A stretch of 64,000 bases of DNA from Mitsuaria sp. PDC51 (lineage in GTDB: Bacteria; Pseudomonadota; Gammaproteobacteria; Burkholderiales; Burkholderiaceae_C): NCBI RefSeq assembly GCF_900113225.1, contig NZ_FOZE01000001.1:1426001-1490000 (forward strand). The letters are read 5' to 3'. Of the stretch, positions 56,999 to 64,000 are shown in pieces. The translations under genes were made by a program, and so were the position numbers. How positions within the stretch are numbered: position 1 is the first letter of the stretch; each line of letters opens with the position of its first letter. The notes below the pieces were generated by a model that saw nothing but the letters and a program-made list of their open reading frames with translations, searched no databases and was not told the origin of the DNA.

Positions 56999-58746
56999 TG
57001 CCAGTCGTCCTGCCCAGCTACTTCGTCGCGCTCGGCCTGGACGATCGGGCCACGGAGGGGGACGTCAAGGCCGCCTACGCCGCGCGGCTCAAGCGCCTGG
57101 ACCGCGCGCGCGACCCCCAGGGGTTCCAGGCCTTGCGGGGTCACTACGAGGCGGCCATCGCGCACCTGCGCGAAGGGCGCGGGTTCCACGAGATCGAGAT
57201 CCAGGACGGCGATCCCACCGACGACGACGCGCCGGAGGAAGCTCCAGACGAGGCTTCGGACGAAGCGCCGGGTCATGCGCCGAGCGACGTGCCCGACGAA
57301 GCGCCGGCCTCCGCGCCATCGCCATCGCCATCGCCTGCGCCATCGCCTGCGCCATCACCTGCGCCTGCGCCTGCGCCTGCGGCCCCGGCGGATCCCCGGC
57401 CACGACCGCCACCCCAACCCGACCTGGAGGTGGATCCGGAGCGGGTCGCCGGGGTCGCCTATGAGGACTTCCTTGCGGCGTTCTGGCGCGTCGACGCCCG
57501 CGCGCTGGCCGCCGCGGTCGGCTTGCTGCGGAATGCGCTGGCATCGCCGGCGCTGGCCTCGCTGGCGGTCCGCGAGGCGTTTGAACGCCGCGTCGTCGGC
57601 GCGCTGTTGAGCCGCAGCCTGCGCCGCCGCTCCGGCCTGCTGCTCTTCGCCGCCATCGAGGCCTTCCGCTGGTCGGAACGCCAGCCGCTGCTGCCGGCGG
57701 GCGGTGATGAAGCCGGCCTGCATCGATGGATCGACGCGGCCTTGCTGCTCGACGAGCGCACCCGCACGATCTGGCTGTGGCTGGCGGAGGAGCCGCGCCC
57801 GGCGCTGATCGACGCGGTGCCGCTGCATCGCGAGTTCGACTGGAACAGCGCCGTGCGCGAGATCTGCTGCCAGCCGGGCGAGCTCGGACGCTGGCACGCG
57901 CTGGCGGTCGGCGAGCCGGCCGCGCCGGCGCCGCGGGAAGCGCCGCCACCCCGGCTCGGCGATCCACCGCCGCCGTCGCGCACCACCTGGCGCGAGTGGC
58001 TGCAATGGTTGAGGTCGCCAGCCTTCCTGCTGCTGATCGCGCCGCTGCTGACGGCGGGCCTGGTCATGTCGCTGCTGTGGATGCGCGGCGAGGATCCCAA
58101 CGCGCCCAAGCCGCTGAGCTGCGCCGACCGTTTCGCCGCCGCGTCGCAGGCGCACTGGAAGGCGCTGAGCATCGGGCAGGTCGAGCTGCTGAACCGCTGC
58201 GCCCACGAGGCGCCGCCGCCGAAGTGCCAGGACCGCGAGCACCTGAAGCGCCTGACCCGACTTGCGGTCGTGATCGTCAGCTCGCGTGACGGCGGCTCCG
58301 CCGACATGACGTATTTCTTCGGCAAGGACGAGGTGGTGCTCGACCCGGAGGATGGGCTGCTGGTCGCGACGCGCGGGGAGCCCTGCGACCGGGCGGCCTG
58401 GGAGCTCTATCGACAGGGCGGCTGGCTGCGGATGGGGCATGGGCCGACGGCGGAGGCGATCGTGCGCCGGGCTGCCGTCTGCTCGCAGATGGCCGGGCCG
58501 ACGCGGGGCGATGCCGCGCCGTCGATGCTCAGCCTGGCGAGCGAGTGGTCGGCCGACGATTGGGCCTTCAAGCTGCTGAGCCGCACCGATGCCTGGCAGG
58601 TGGCCACGCACCCGAACGGCTTGGCGGGCCTCCCGCCGGCGCCGATCAAGCTGGATTCGCTGGTCACCACCGACCCCAAGCTCACCGAGGCGAGGGTCGA
58701 AAGCTGGGAAGACAAGGCACCGGCCTGCGTGGCCGGCGGCCGCTGA
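56998..58746 (+). CDS. Membrane-anchored degenerate J-like partner of HscC
   Basis: A 582-residue protein. Residues 6-58 fit a J-domain frame (YFVALGLDDRATEGDVKAAYAARLKR, then FQALRGHYEAAIAHL), but the expected H/R-P-D motif is replaced by LDRARDP. An acidic, then Ser/Pro/Ala-rich linker (about 80-145) is coded by tandem hexamers. A helical domain follows, then one membrane helix (FLLLIAPLLTAGLVMSLLW, about 343-361) and a C-terminal domain with paired cysteines. The one-base overlap with hscC points to a dedicated pair. Homology to DjlB/DjlC is plausible but unproven. Confidence 0.75.
   Translation: MPVVLPSYFVALGLDDRATEGDVKAAYAARLKRLDRARDPQGFQALRGHYEAAIAHLREGRGFHEIEIQDGDPTDDDAPEEAPDEASDEAPGHAPSDVPDEAPASAPSPSPSPAPSPAPSPAPAPAPAAPADPRPRPPPQPDLEVDPERVAGVAYEDFLAAFWRVDARALAAAVGLLRNALASPALASLAVREAFERRVVGALLSRSLRRRSGLLLFAAIEAFRWSERQPLLPAGGDEAGLHRWIDAALLLDERTRTIWLWLAEEPRPALIDAVPLHREFDWNSAVREICCQPGELGRWHALAVGEPAAPAPREAPPPRLGDPPPPSRTTWREWLQWLRSPAFLLLIAPLLTAGLVMSLLWMRGEDPNAPKPLSCADRFAAASQAHWKALSIGQVELLNRCAHEAPPPKCQDREHLKRLTRLAVVIVSSRDGGSADMTYFFGKDEVVLDPEDGLLVATRGEPCDRAAWELYRQGGWLRMGHGPTAEAIVRRAAVCSQMAGPTRGDAAPSMLSLASEWSADDWAFKLLSRTDAWQVATHPNGLAGLPPAPIKLDSLVTTDPKLTEARVESWEDKAPACVAGGR
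57313..57381. repeat. Tandem hexamer repeat coding a Ser/Pro/Ala linker
   Basis: Alternating CATCGC and CTGCGC hexamers, about eleven units, keep the frame and code for a linker of SPSPAPSP type. Copy number may vary between strains by slippage without breaking the frame. Confidence 0.85.
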
Positions 58747-58890
58747 CGCTGGCGGTCGAGCGTGTGCTGTCGATCGCGCGCTCACCGCCATCCGCCCGCG
58801 ATTTCCCGCCATCCACCGCAGCGCGGGCGATGGCGGCGATCGGCGCGACCCACACTGGGCGCTCATCCACCGAGACCCGGAGCGTGTCGC

Positions 58891-59592
58891 ATGTCGTCCC
58901 CGAAGCATCCCCCGATCGCCCGTCTGCGCGAGCTGCTGCGCGAGAACCGCGGCTTCCTGCTGTTCCTGGTCGGCTTCCTGTTCTTCCGCACCGCGATCGC
59001 GGACTGGAACCCGGTGCCCAGCGGCTCGATGCGGCCGACCATCCTCGAAGGCGACGTCGTCTTCGTCGAGCGCGTGGCCTACGACTGGAAGTTGCCGCTG
59101 ACCGACATCTCGCTGCGGCGCGCCGGCGAGCCGCGGCGCGGCGACGTGGTCACCTTCGGCTCGCCGCGCGACGGCACCCGGCTGATCAAGCGCATCGTCG
59201 CCGTGCCCGGCGACACGGTGGAGCTGCGCGGCGACCGGTTGATCCTCAACGGCCAGCCCGCGACCTACGCGCCGGTCGATGAAGTGGCCGAGACGCTGGT
59301 GCCCGGCGTCGCGGTGCGCGGCCTGCGCGAGATCGAGCAATGGGGCGACCAGCGCCGCGTCGTGCAGTTCCTGCCGGAGGTCCGTGCGCGGCGCGACTTC
59401 GGCCCGGTGGTCGTGCCCGCCGACCAGTTCTTCATGATGGGCGACAACCGCGACAACAGCGAGGACTCGCGCTTCATCGGCTTCGTGCCACGCCGGCTCA
59501 TCATCGGACAGGCGCATCGCGTGCTGGTCTCTGCCGACATCACCGGCCGCTGGGCGCCGCGCTGGGACCGGTTCGCCGCGCCGCTGCGCTGA
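58891..59592 (+). CDS. lepB: Signal peptidase I
   Basis: A 233-residue membrane serine/lysine protease that cleaves signal peptides. It has one N-terminal helix (GFLLFLVGFLFFRTAIADW), then PSGSMRPTI with the catalytic Ser, RLIKRIVAVPGD with the catalytic Lys, and the box GDNRDNSEDSRF. E. coli LepB is longer and has two helices. The usual lepA/rnc neighbours are absent, so this may be a second, specialised copy. It lies 144 bp after the J-like gene. Confidence 0.93.
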   Translation: MSSPKHPPIARLRELLRENRGFLLFLVGFLFFRTAIADWNPVPSGSMRPTILEGDVVFVERVAYDWKLPLTDISLRRAGEPRRGDVVTFGSPRDGTRLIKRIVAVPGDTVELRGDRLILNGQPATYAPVDEVAETLVPGVAVRGLREIEQWGDQRRVVQFLPEVRARRDFGPVVVPADQFFMMGDNRDNSEDSRFIGFVPRRLIIGQAHRVLVSADITGRWAPRWDRFAAPLR

Positions 59593-59709
59593 GGCGCGTC
59601 AACTACGTCGGCCCTGCAGCACGGTCCGCATTGACCTGTGTCGCGCAGGGTCTCTGAGGCCGCGCCGAGAATCGCCCGTCCCCTTCATCCAACGATCGAC
59701 GGAACCCTC

Positions 59710-60420
59710 ATGACGGACCTCTCCCGCTTTCCCATCACGAAGAAGTGGCCCGCGCAGCATCCCGAGCGGCTGCAGCTCTACTCGCTGCCCACGCCCAATG
59801 GCGTGAAGGTCTCGATCGCGCTCGAGGAACTGGGCCTGCCGTACGAGCCGCACCTGGTCAGCTTCCAGACCGACGACCAGCTCACGCCCGAGTTCCTGTC
59901 GCTCAACCCGAACAACAAGATCCCCGCGATCATCGATCCGGACGGCCCCGGCGGCGCGCCGCTGCCGCTGTTCGAGTCGGGCGCGATCCTGGTCTACCTG
60001 GCCGAGAAGACCGGCCGGCTGATCCCGCAAGACCCGGCACGCCGCTACGAGACGCTGCAGTGGGTGATGTTCCAGATGGGCGGAATCGGGCCGATGTTCG
60101 GCCAGGTCGGCTTCTTCCATAAATTCGCCGGCAAGGACTACGAGGACAAGCGCCCGCGCGATCGCTACCTCAACGAATCGAAGCGCCTGCTGGGCGTGCT
60201 CGAGCAGCGCGTGACCGGCCGCGGCTGGATCATGGGCGACGAGTACACGATCGCCGACATCGCGATCTGGCCCTGGGTCAACAACCTGGTGGGCTTCTAC
60301 GGCGCCGGCGAGCTGGTGGGCTTCAGCGAGTTCAAGGAAGTCCAGCGCGTGCTCGCGGCCTTCCTGGCGCGCGACGCGGTCAAGCGCGGGCTCAACATCC
60401 CCGCGCGCCCGACCGCCTGA
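59710..60420 (+). CDS. Glutathione S-transferase family protein (YghU/YfcG-like)
   Basis: A 236-residue protein. Its thioredoxin-like N-domain (LYSLPTPNGVKVSIALEELGLPYE, NPNNKIPAIIDPDGPGG, LFESGAILVYLAEKTG) has the TPNG motif typical of YghU/YfcG-type disulfide-bond oxidoreductases. The helical C-domain contains IADIAIWPWV. It probably reduces disulfides or peroxides with glutathione. It converges on slyX with a palindromic repeat between. Confidence 0.93.
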   Translation: MTDLSRFPITKKWPAQHPERLQLYSLPTPNGVKVSIALEELGLPYEPHLVSFQTDDQLTPEFLSLNPNNKIPAIIDPDGPGGAPLPLFESGAILVYLAEKTGRLIPQDPARRYETLQWVMFQMGGIGPMFGQVGFFHKFAGKDYEDKRPRDRYLNESKRLLGVLEQRVTGRGWIMGDEYTIADIAIWPWVNNLVGFYGAGELVGFSEFKEVQRVLAAFLARDAVKRGLNIPARPTA

Positions 60421-60432
60421 GCACGCTCTTCG

Positions 60433-60471
60433 ACTCCCTCTCCCGCTTGCGGGAGAGGGCAGGGGTGAGGG
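60433..60471. repeat. Palindromic intergenic repeat, type I copy 5
   Basis: CCCTCTCCCGC (60436-60446), a TT loop and GCGGGAGAGGG (60449-60459) are followed by CAGGGGTGAGGG. The 39 bases are identical to 2060-2098. It fills the 71-bp gap between the convergent GST and slyX genes. Confidence 0.87.
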
Positions 60472-60491
60472 CCAGCCGCCGTCGAAGGACC

Positions 60492-60734
60492 TCAGTAGTG
60501 CGGCGGCAGCTCATCGCGCAGCGAGCCCGCGCCGTCGCCTCGTCCCTCGGGCACCTGCTTGCGCAGCTGCGCGATCTCGCGCACCAGCGCGTCGATCTGC
60601 TCCTGCTGCCGCGCGACCTGCGCGTTCAGGTGGTCGACCAGGTCCTCGGCGAAGCTGGCCTTGATCTCGAGCTCGGTGACCCGGGCCTCCAGGACCCGGA
60701 CCTCCGCGGCCGCATCCGCTCCGCTCGCGCTCAT
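60492..60734 (-). CDS. slyX: SlyX family protein
   Basis: An 80-residue coiled-coil protein: LEARVTELEIKASFAEDLVDHLNAQV and ARQQEQIDALVREIAQLRKQV, ending SLRDELPPHY. The terminal PPHY is the SlyX hallmark. Function is unknown. The start overlaps the stop of the DUF885 gene by four bases (ATGA). Confidence 0.92.
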   Translation of the reverse strand: MSASGADAAAEVRVLEARVTELEIKASFAEDLVDHLNAQVARQQEQIDALVREIAQLRKQVPEGRGDGAGSLRDELPPHY

Positions 60735-62584
60735 GGCTGTGCCTTGGGCGCCGCGGCGGCCGGCTGCGACATCAGTTCCGCGATCACCGACACCGGCGCG
60801 CTGCCGTAGCTCAGGAACTGCTCGTTGAAGGCCTTGACGCTGAAGTCCTTGCCCAGCGCCTGCCGGCGCCGCTCGCGCAGTTCCATGATGTCGCTGTAGC
60901 CGCTGAAGTAGCTTGTCAGCTGCACCGAGCTCAGCTGCACGCGACGCCACTTCTCGCGCGCCTCGCGCTCGGTCTGGAAGGCCTGGCGCTGCAGCAGGTC
61001 CAGCGCCTGCGCCTCGCTCATGCCCAGCACGTGCACGCTGTAGTCCAGGATCGTGTTGGTGACGCTGCGCAAGTTCCACTTGCCCCACATCAGCCACATC
61101 TCCGGCGCGTTCCCGCCGTAGCCGGACTCCAGCATCATCCGCTCGCCGAAGACGGCCCAGCCCTCGACCATCGCGCCGTTGCCGAACAGGGTCTTGACCA
61201 GCGACGGCGACTTGTTGGCGTAGACCAACTGCGTGTAATGGCCGGGCACGGCCTCGTGGATGTTGAGGATCTGCAGGATCCAGTGGTTGTATTCCCGCAG
61301 CGAGCTCTCGGCCTGCTCGGGCGTGAGGTCGTCCAGCGGCGTGACGTTGTAGTAGGTGCGGTCCTGCGGGCGATAGGGCCCGGGCGCCTCGATGCCGGCG
61401 CCGGCGACGCCGCGCTGGTACACCGGCGTCTCGCGCACGATCAGCGGCTTGCTCGCGTCCTGCGTCAACAGGTCGTGGTCGTTGATCCAGCGCTCGAGCT
61501 GCGGGATCTGCGCGCGGATCTCCTTGACGAAGTCCTCGCGCTTGACGTGCCGCTCGCTGAGCTTGCCGATCACCGCGCCGATGCGCGCGAAGCGGTCCTC
61601 GGGCTTGGGCGCGTCGCCCATCGTCTGCGTCCAGAGCTGGTCCGACAGCTGCGCCATCTGCGTCAGCAGCGCCTCGCGCGCCTGCAGCGCCCGCTGGTAC
61701 ATCTGCTCGGCCGAATGCGTGGACTGGATGTCGTAGCCGAACTTCTTCTCGTACAGCGCCTGGCCGAGCCGGAAGCTGCGCGCTTTGCCGTTGGCCTTGC
61801 CCTCGGCCAGCCATTGCTTCAGCCGCGCGGTGTAGCCATTGACGGCCGCCTTCGCCGCGGCGATGCGGGCGGTGAGCTGCTGGCGCTCGGCCACGGTCAG
61901 CGACGCGGCGTCCGCGCCTTGCGCGGCCTTGGCCACTTCGTCGAGCACGCTCAGCACGCCCGGCGCCTGGTCGATCGCCAGCTGCGTGTGCTCCAGCGTC
62001 GGTTGCTTCAGCAGCGCCGCGCCGGCCCGGTAGTAGGCCGGCACCTGCGCCAGTCGCGCGGAGATCGTCTTCAGGCGTGCCGGCAACGGAGCGTAGTCGG
62101 TGGCGAGGATGTAGTCGATCGGCCCGGCGATGTTGAGGAAGGACGGGTTCCACTCGTACTCGCGCAGCTCGGTCAGCTGGAAGCGGTCGCTGCGCAGCTT
62201 GTTGAGCAGCTGGCCCAGGTCGGTGCGCGAGGCCGCGCTCAGCGTCGCCGCGTCGACGGCCTCGAAGCGCCGGAGCCAGTCCGACGCGAAGGCCAGCGTG
62301 CGCGCGCGCATCGCGCTGTCTGGCGCGGGCAGGCGGTCGGCGTATTCATAACGGCCCGCGGCGATGGCGGCGTCCGGATCCAGGCGCCACAGCGCCTCGA
62401 TGTAGTCGTTGGCCAGGCGCTGGAAGCGCGCGTCGGCGGTAGCCGACGCGTCGGGTTCGGGGCGCAGGACGTTGCGGGTCGGCTGGGCGGCGGGATCGGC
62501 CGCGAGCGCGGGCAGGGTGGTCCAGGCGCCGACGGTGGTCAGCGCGGCCACGGCCAGCGCGCGAAGGGTGGGGCGGTGCGTCAT
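60731..62584 (-). CDS. DUF885 family exported metallopeptidase-like protein
   Basis: A 617-residue protein with signal LRALAVAALTTVGAWTTLPALAA. DUF885 proteins are gluzincin-like peptidases; the zinc site is HEAVPGH in the segment QILNIHEAVPGHYTQLVY, with a glutamate-bearing helix expected in MVEGWAVFGERMM. LRSVTNTILDYSVHV is also typical. Peptidase activity is inferred from the family and has been shown for only a few members. It is coupled to slyX by a four-base overlap. Confidence 0.9.
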   Translation of the reverse strand: MTHRPTLRALAVAALTTVGAWTTLPALAADPAAQPTRNVLRPEPDASATADARFQRLANDYIEALWRLDPDAAIAAGRYEYADRLPAPDSAMRARTLAFASDWLRRFEAVDAATLSAASRTDLGQLLNKLRSDRFQLTELREYEWNPSFLNIAGPIDYILATDYAPLPARLKTISARLAQVPAYYRAGAALLKQPTLEHTQLAIDQAPGVLSVLDEVAKAAQGADAASLTVAERQQLTARIAAAKAAVNGYTARLKQWLAEGKANGKARSFRLGQALYEKKFGYDIQSTHSAEQMYQRALQAREALLTQMAQLSDQLWTQTMGDAPKPEDRFARIGAVIGKLSERHVKREDFVKEIRAQIPQLERWINDHDLLTQDASKPLIVRETPVYQRGVAGAGIEAPGPYRPQDRTYYNVTPLDDLTPEQAESSLREYNHWILQILNIHEAVPGHYTQLVYANKSPSLVKTLFGNGAMVEGWAVFGERMMLESGYGGNAPEMWLMWGKWNLRSVTNTILDYSVHVLGMSEAQALDLLQRQAFQTEREAREKWRRVQLSSVQLTSYFSGYSDIMELRERRRQALGKDFSVKAFNEQFLSYGSAPVSVIAELMSQPAAAAPKAQP

Positions 62585-62634
62585 GGGGCGCGAGCATAGC
62601 CCGCCCGGGCCCGCAGGGCGCGCGCCGGCCGCCC

Positions 62635-64000
62635 TCAGGCCAGCAGCCAGCGGCTGATGTGGAAGGTCAGCCAGGACGCCAGGTAGGCCAGGCCGAACAG
62701 GTAGGCCAGCATGACGGCCGGGATCTTGTAGCCGCCGGTCTCGCGCTTGACCGCGGCGAGCGTCGAGATGCACTGCGGCGCGAAGATGAACCAGGCCAGC
62801 AGCGAGAACGCGGTCGGCAGGCCCCAGGTCGACGAGATCAGCGGCGTCAGCGCCTGCGCGGTGGCGTCGTCACCGGTGGCCGACAGCGCGTACACCGTCC
62901 CCAGCGCGCTGACCGCGATCTCGCGCGCCGCCATGCCCGGCACCAGCGCCAGGCTGATCTGCCAGTTGAAGCCGATGGGCTCGAAGATCGTCGCCAGGCC
63001 GCGGCCCAGGTAGCCGGCGAAGCTGTACTCGATCGCCGGGCCGGTGGCGCCCTCGGGCGCGCCGGGGAAGGTCGACAGCACCCACAGCAGCAGCGTCAGC
63101 GCCAGGATGATGCCGCCCACGCGCTTGATGAAGATCTCCGCGCGCTGGAGCAGGCCGATGGCGATGTTGCGCGCATGCGGCCAGTGGTAGCTGGGCAGCT
63201 CCATCATCAGCGGCCGCACCTGACGGCCGGCGTCGGTGAAGCGCTTGAGCACCCAGGCCACCGCCATCGCCACCAGGATGCCGGCGAAGTACAGGACGAA
63301 GAGCACCAGCCCCTGCAGCTCGATGCCGCCCCACAGCTCGCGCTGCGGAATGAAGGCGCCGATCAGCAGCGCGTACACCGGCAACCGCGCCGAGCAGGTC
63401 ATCAGCGGCGCGATCAGGATCGTCACCAGGCGGTCGCGCGCGTTGGCGATCGAGCGCGTGGCCATGATGCCGGGGATCGCGCAGGCGAAGCTCGACAGCA
63501 GCGGGATGAAGCTGCGGCCCGACAACCCCACCGAGCCCATCAGCCGGTCCAGCAGGAACGCGGCGCGCGGCAGGTAGCCGGATTCCTCCAACAACAGGAT
63601 GAAGAAGAACAGGATCAGGATCTGCGGCAGGAACACCAGCACGCCGCCGACGCCCGCGATCAGGCCATCGACCACGAGGCTGCGCAGATGGCCCTCGGGC
63701 AGCAGCGCGCCGGCCTGCTCGCCGAGCCAGCCGGTGCCGGCCTCGATCCAGCCCTTGGGCACCTCGGCCCACGCGAACACCGCCTGGAACAGGAAGAACA
63801 GCAGCACCGCCAGCAGGATCGGGCCGATCACCGGGTGCAGCACGACGCGGTCCAGCTTGTCGCTGGGCAGCTCGCCCTGCAGCTGATCCAGGCCGAGCTC
63901 CTTGAGGATGTGATTGATGCGGGCCGTGTCCTCGCCCTCGGGCACCGTCGACGCGGTGGCCCAGCGCTCGGGCTGGTCCAGCAGCGCGCGCAGGTCGTCC
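62635..64000 (-). CDS. feoB: Ferrous iron transporter FeoB, C-terminal part
   Basis: The window holds the last 455 residues or so; the N-terminal G domain lies beyond the right edge. The visible part begins with the end of the helical GDI region (RWATASTVPEGEDTARINHIL), then the membrane domain. This includes LPQILILFFFILLLEESGYLPRAAFLLDRLM and SSFACAIPGIMATRSI with its conserved cysteine, and a second gate segment with PLMTCSARLPVYALL. It ends WLTFHISRWLLA. No feoC follows; the DUF885 gene starts 50 bp downstream. Confidence 0.95.
   Translation of the reverse strand, partial: DDLRALLDQPERWATASTVPEGEDTARINHILKELGLDQLQGELPSDKLDRVVLHPVIGPILLAVLLFFLFQAVFAWAEVPKGWIEAGTGWLGEQAGALLPEGHLRSLVVDGLIAGVGGVLVFLPQILILFFFILLLEESGYLPRAAFLLDRLMGSVGLSGRSFIPLLSSFACAIPGIMATRSIANARDRLVTILIAPLMTCSARLPVYALLIGAFIPQRELWGGIELQGLVLFVLYFAGILVAMAVAWVLKRFTDAGRQVRPLMMELPSYHWPHARNIAIGLLQRAEIFIKRVGGIILALTLLLWVLSTFPGAPEGATGPAIEYSFAGYLGRGLATIFEPIGFNWQISLALVPGMAAREIAVSALGTVYALSATGDDATAQALTPLISSTWGLPTAFSLLAWFIFAPQCISTLAAVKRETGGYKIPAVMLAYLFGLAYLASWLTFHISRWLLA

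Noticed and set aside
57313-57381. Short-period repeat considered as a possible CRISPR-like array
   Set aside because: Units are six bases with no spacers and stay in frame within a gene; it is a coding microsatellite.

Overview
The window is GC-rich DNA from a Burkholderiales betaproteobacterium, most likely of the Roseateles/Mitsuaria/Rubrivivax type. This is inferred from gene order (suhB/trmJ-cysE, mog-darP/pmbA, pyrG-DUF1330-eno-ftsB) and protein flavour; no rRNA or tRNA gene is present to confirm it. About sixty protein genes are supported. Both ends cut genes: the left end cuts a secreted protein after its signal peptide, and the right end cuts feoB, leaving its C-terminal half.

Layout: 1-5,030 holds dusA, a methylguanine-DNA methyltransferase, rdgC, a DsbA-fold oxidoreductase and a zinc deacylase. 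5,156-12,664 holds a PIG-L deacetylase, two EamA transporters, an omega-aminotransferase with a divergent Lrp regulator, a ferritin-like protein, a gamma-carbonic anhydrase homologue and hslO. 12,668-23,445 runs on the minus strand: mutS, an alpha/beta hydrolase, pyrG, DUF1330, eno, ftsB, pnuC, a NadR-like kinase and a 5'-nucleotidase lipoprotein. 23,686-31,098 is core genome (suhB, trmJ, cysE, slyD, mog, darP, pmbA) ending in a lone TRAP-type binding protein. 31,100-32,830 is a small island with a RES/Xre toxin-antitoxin pair. 32,836-39,075 is a red-light signalling cluster: heme oxygenase, bacteriophytochrome, single-domain response regulator and hybrid kinase in one overlapping operon, with another response regulator divergent. 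39,395-46,517 holds a DctB/DctD-type two-component system back to back with livHMGF. 46,630-52,300 is accessory: an acetyltransferase, a Tat-exported hydrolase with a two-cysteine OhrR-like regulator, a membrane-anchored SRPBCC protein, a lone sugar-type binding protein and a methyltransferase. 52,409-64,000 holds a TonB receptor with a small Cys/His protein, hscC with a degenerate J-like partner, a signal peptidase I, a glutathione transferase, slyX, a DUF885 peptidase and feoB.

The most notable signals are regulatory. In the gap between dctB and livH there is a near-perfect sigma-54 promoter and, about 95 bp upstream of it, a perfect 7+7 inverted repeat suited to a DctD-type activator. This suggests that the two-component system drives a branched-chain-type amino-acid transporter rather than a C4-dicarboxylate transporter. 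The OhrR-like gene and its neighbouring hydrolase carry almost identical promoters. A family of palindromic repeats sits mainly where genes converge, including two 43-base copies that are exact reverse complements 37 kb apart. A perfect 23-bp inverted repeat lies inside the coding region of a methyltransferase.

No CRISPR array, insertion sequence, prophage, tRNA or rRNA gene was seen.
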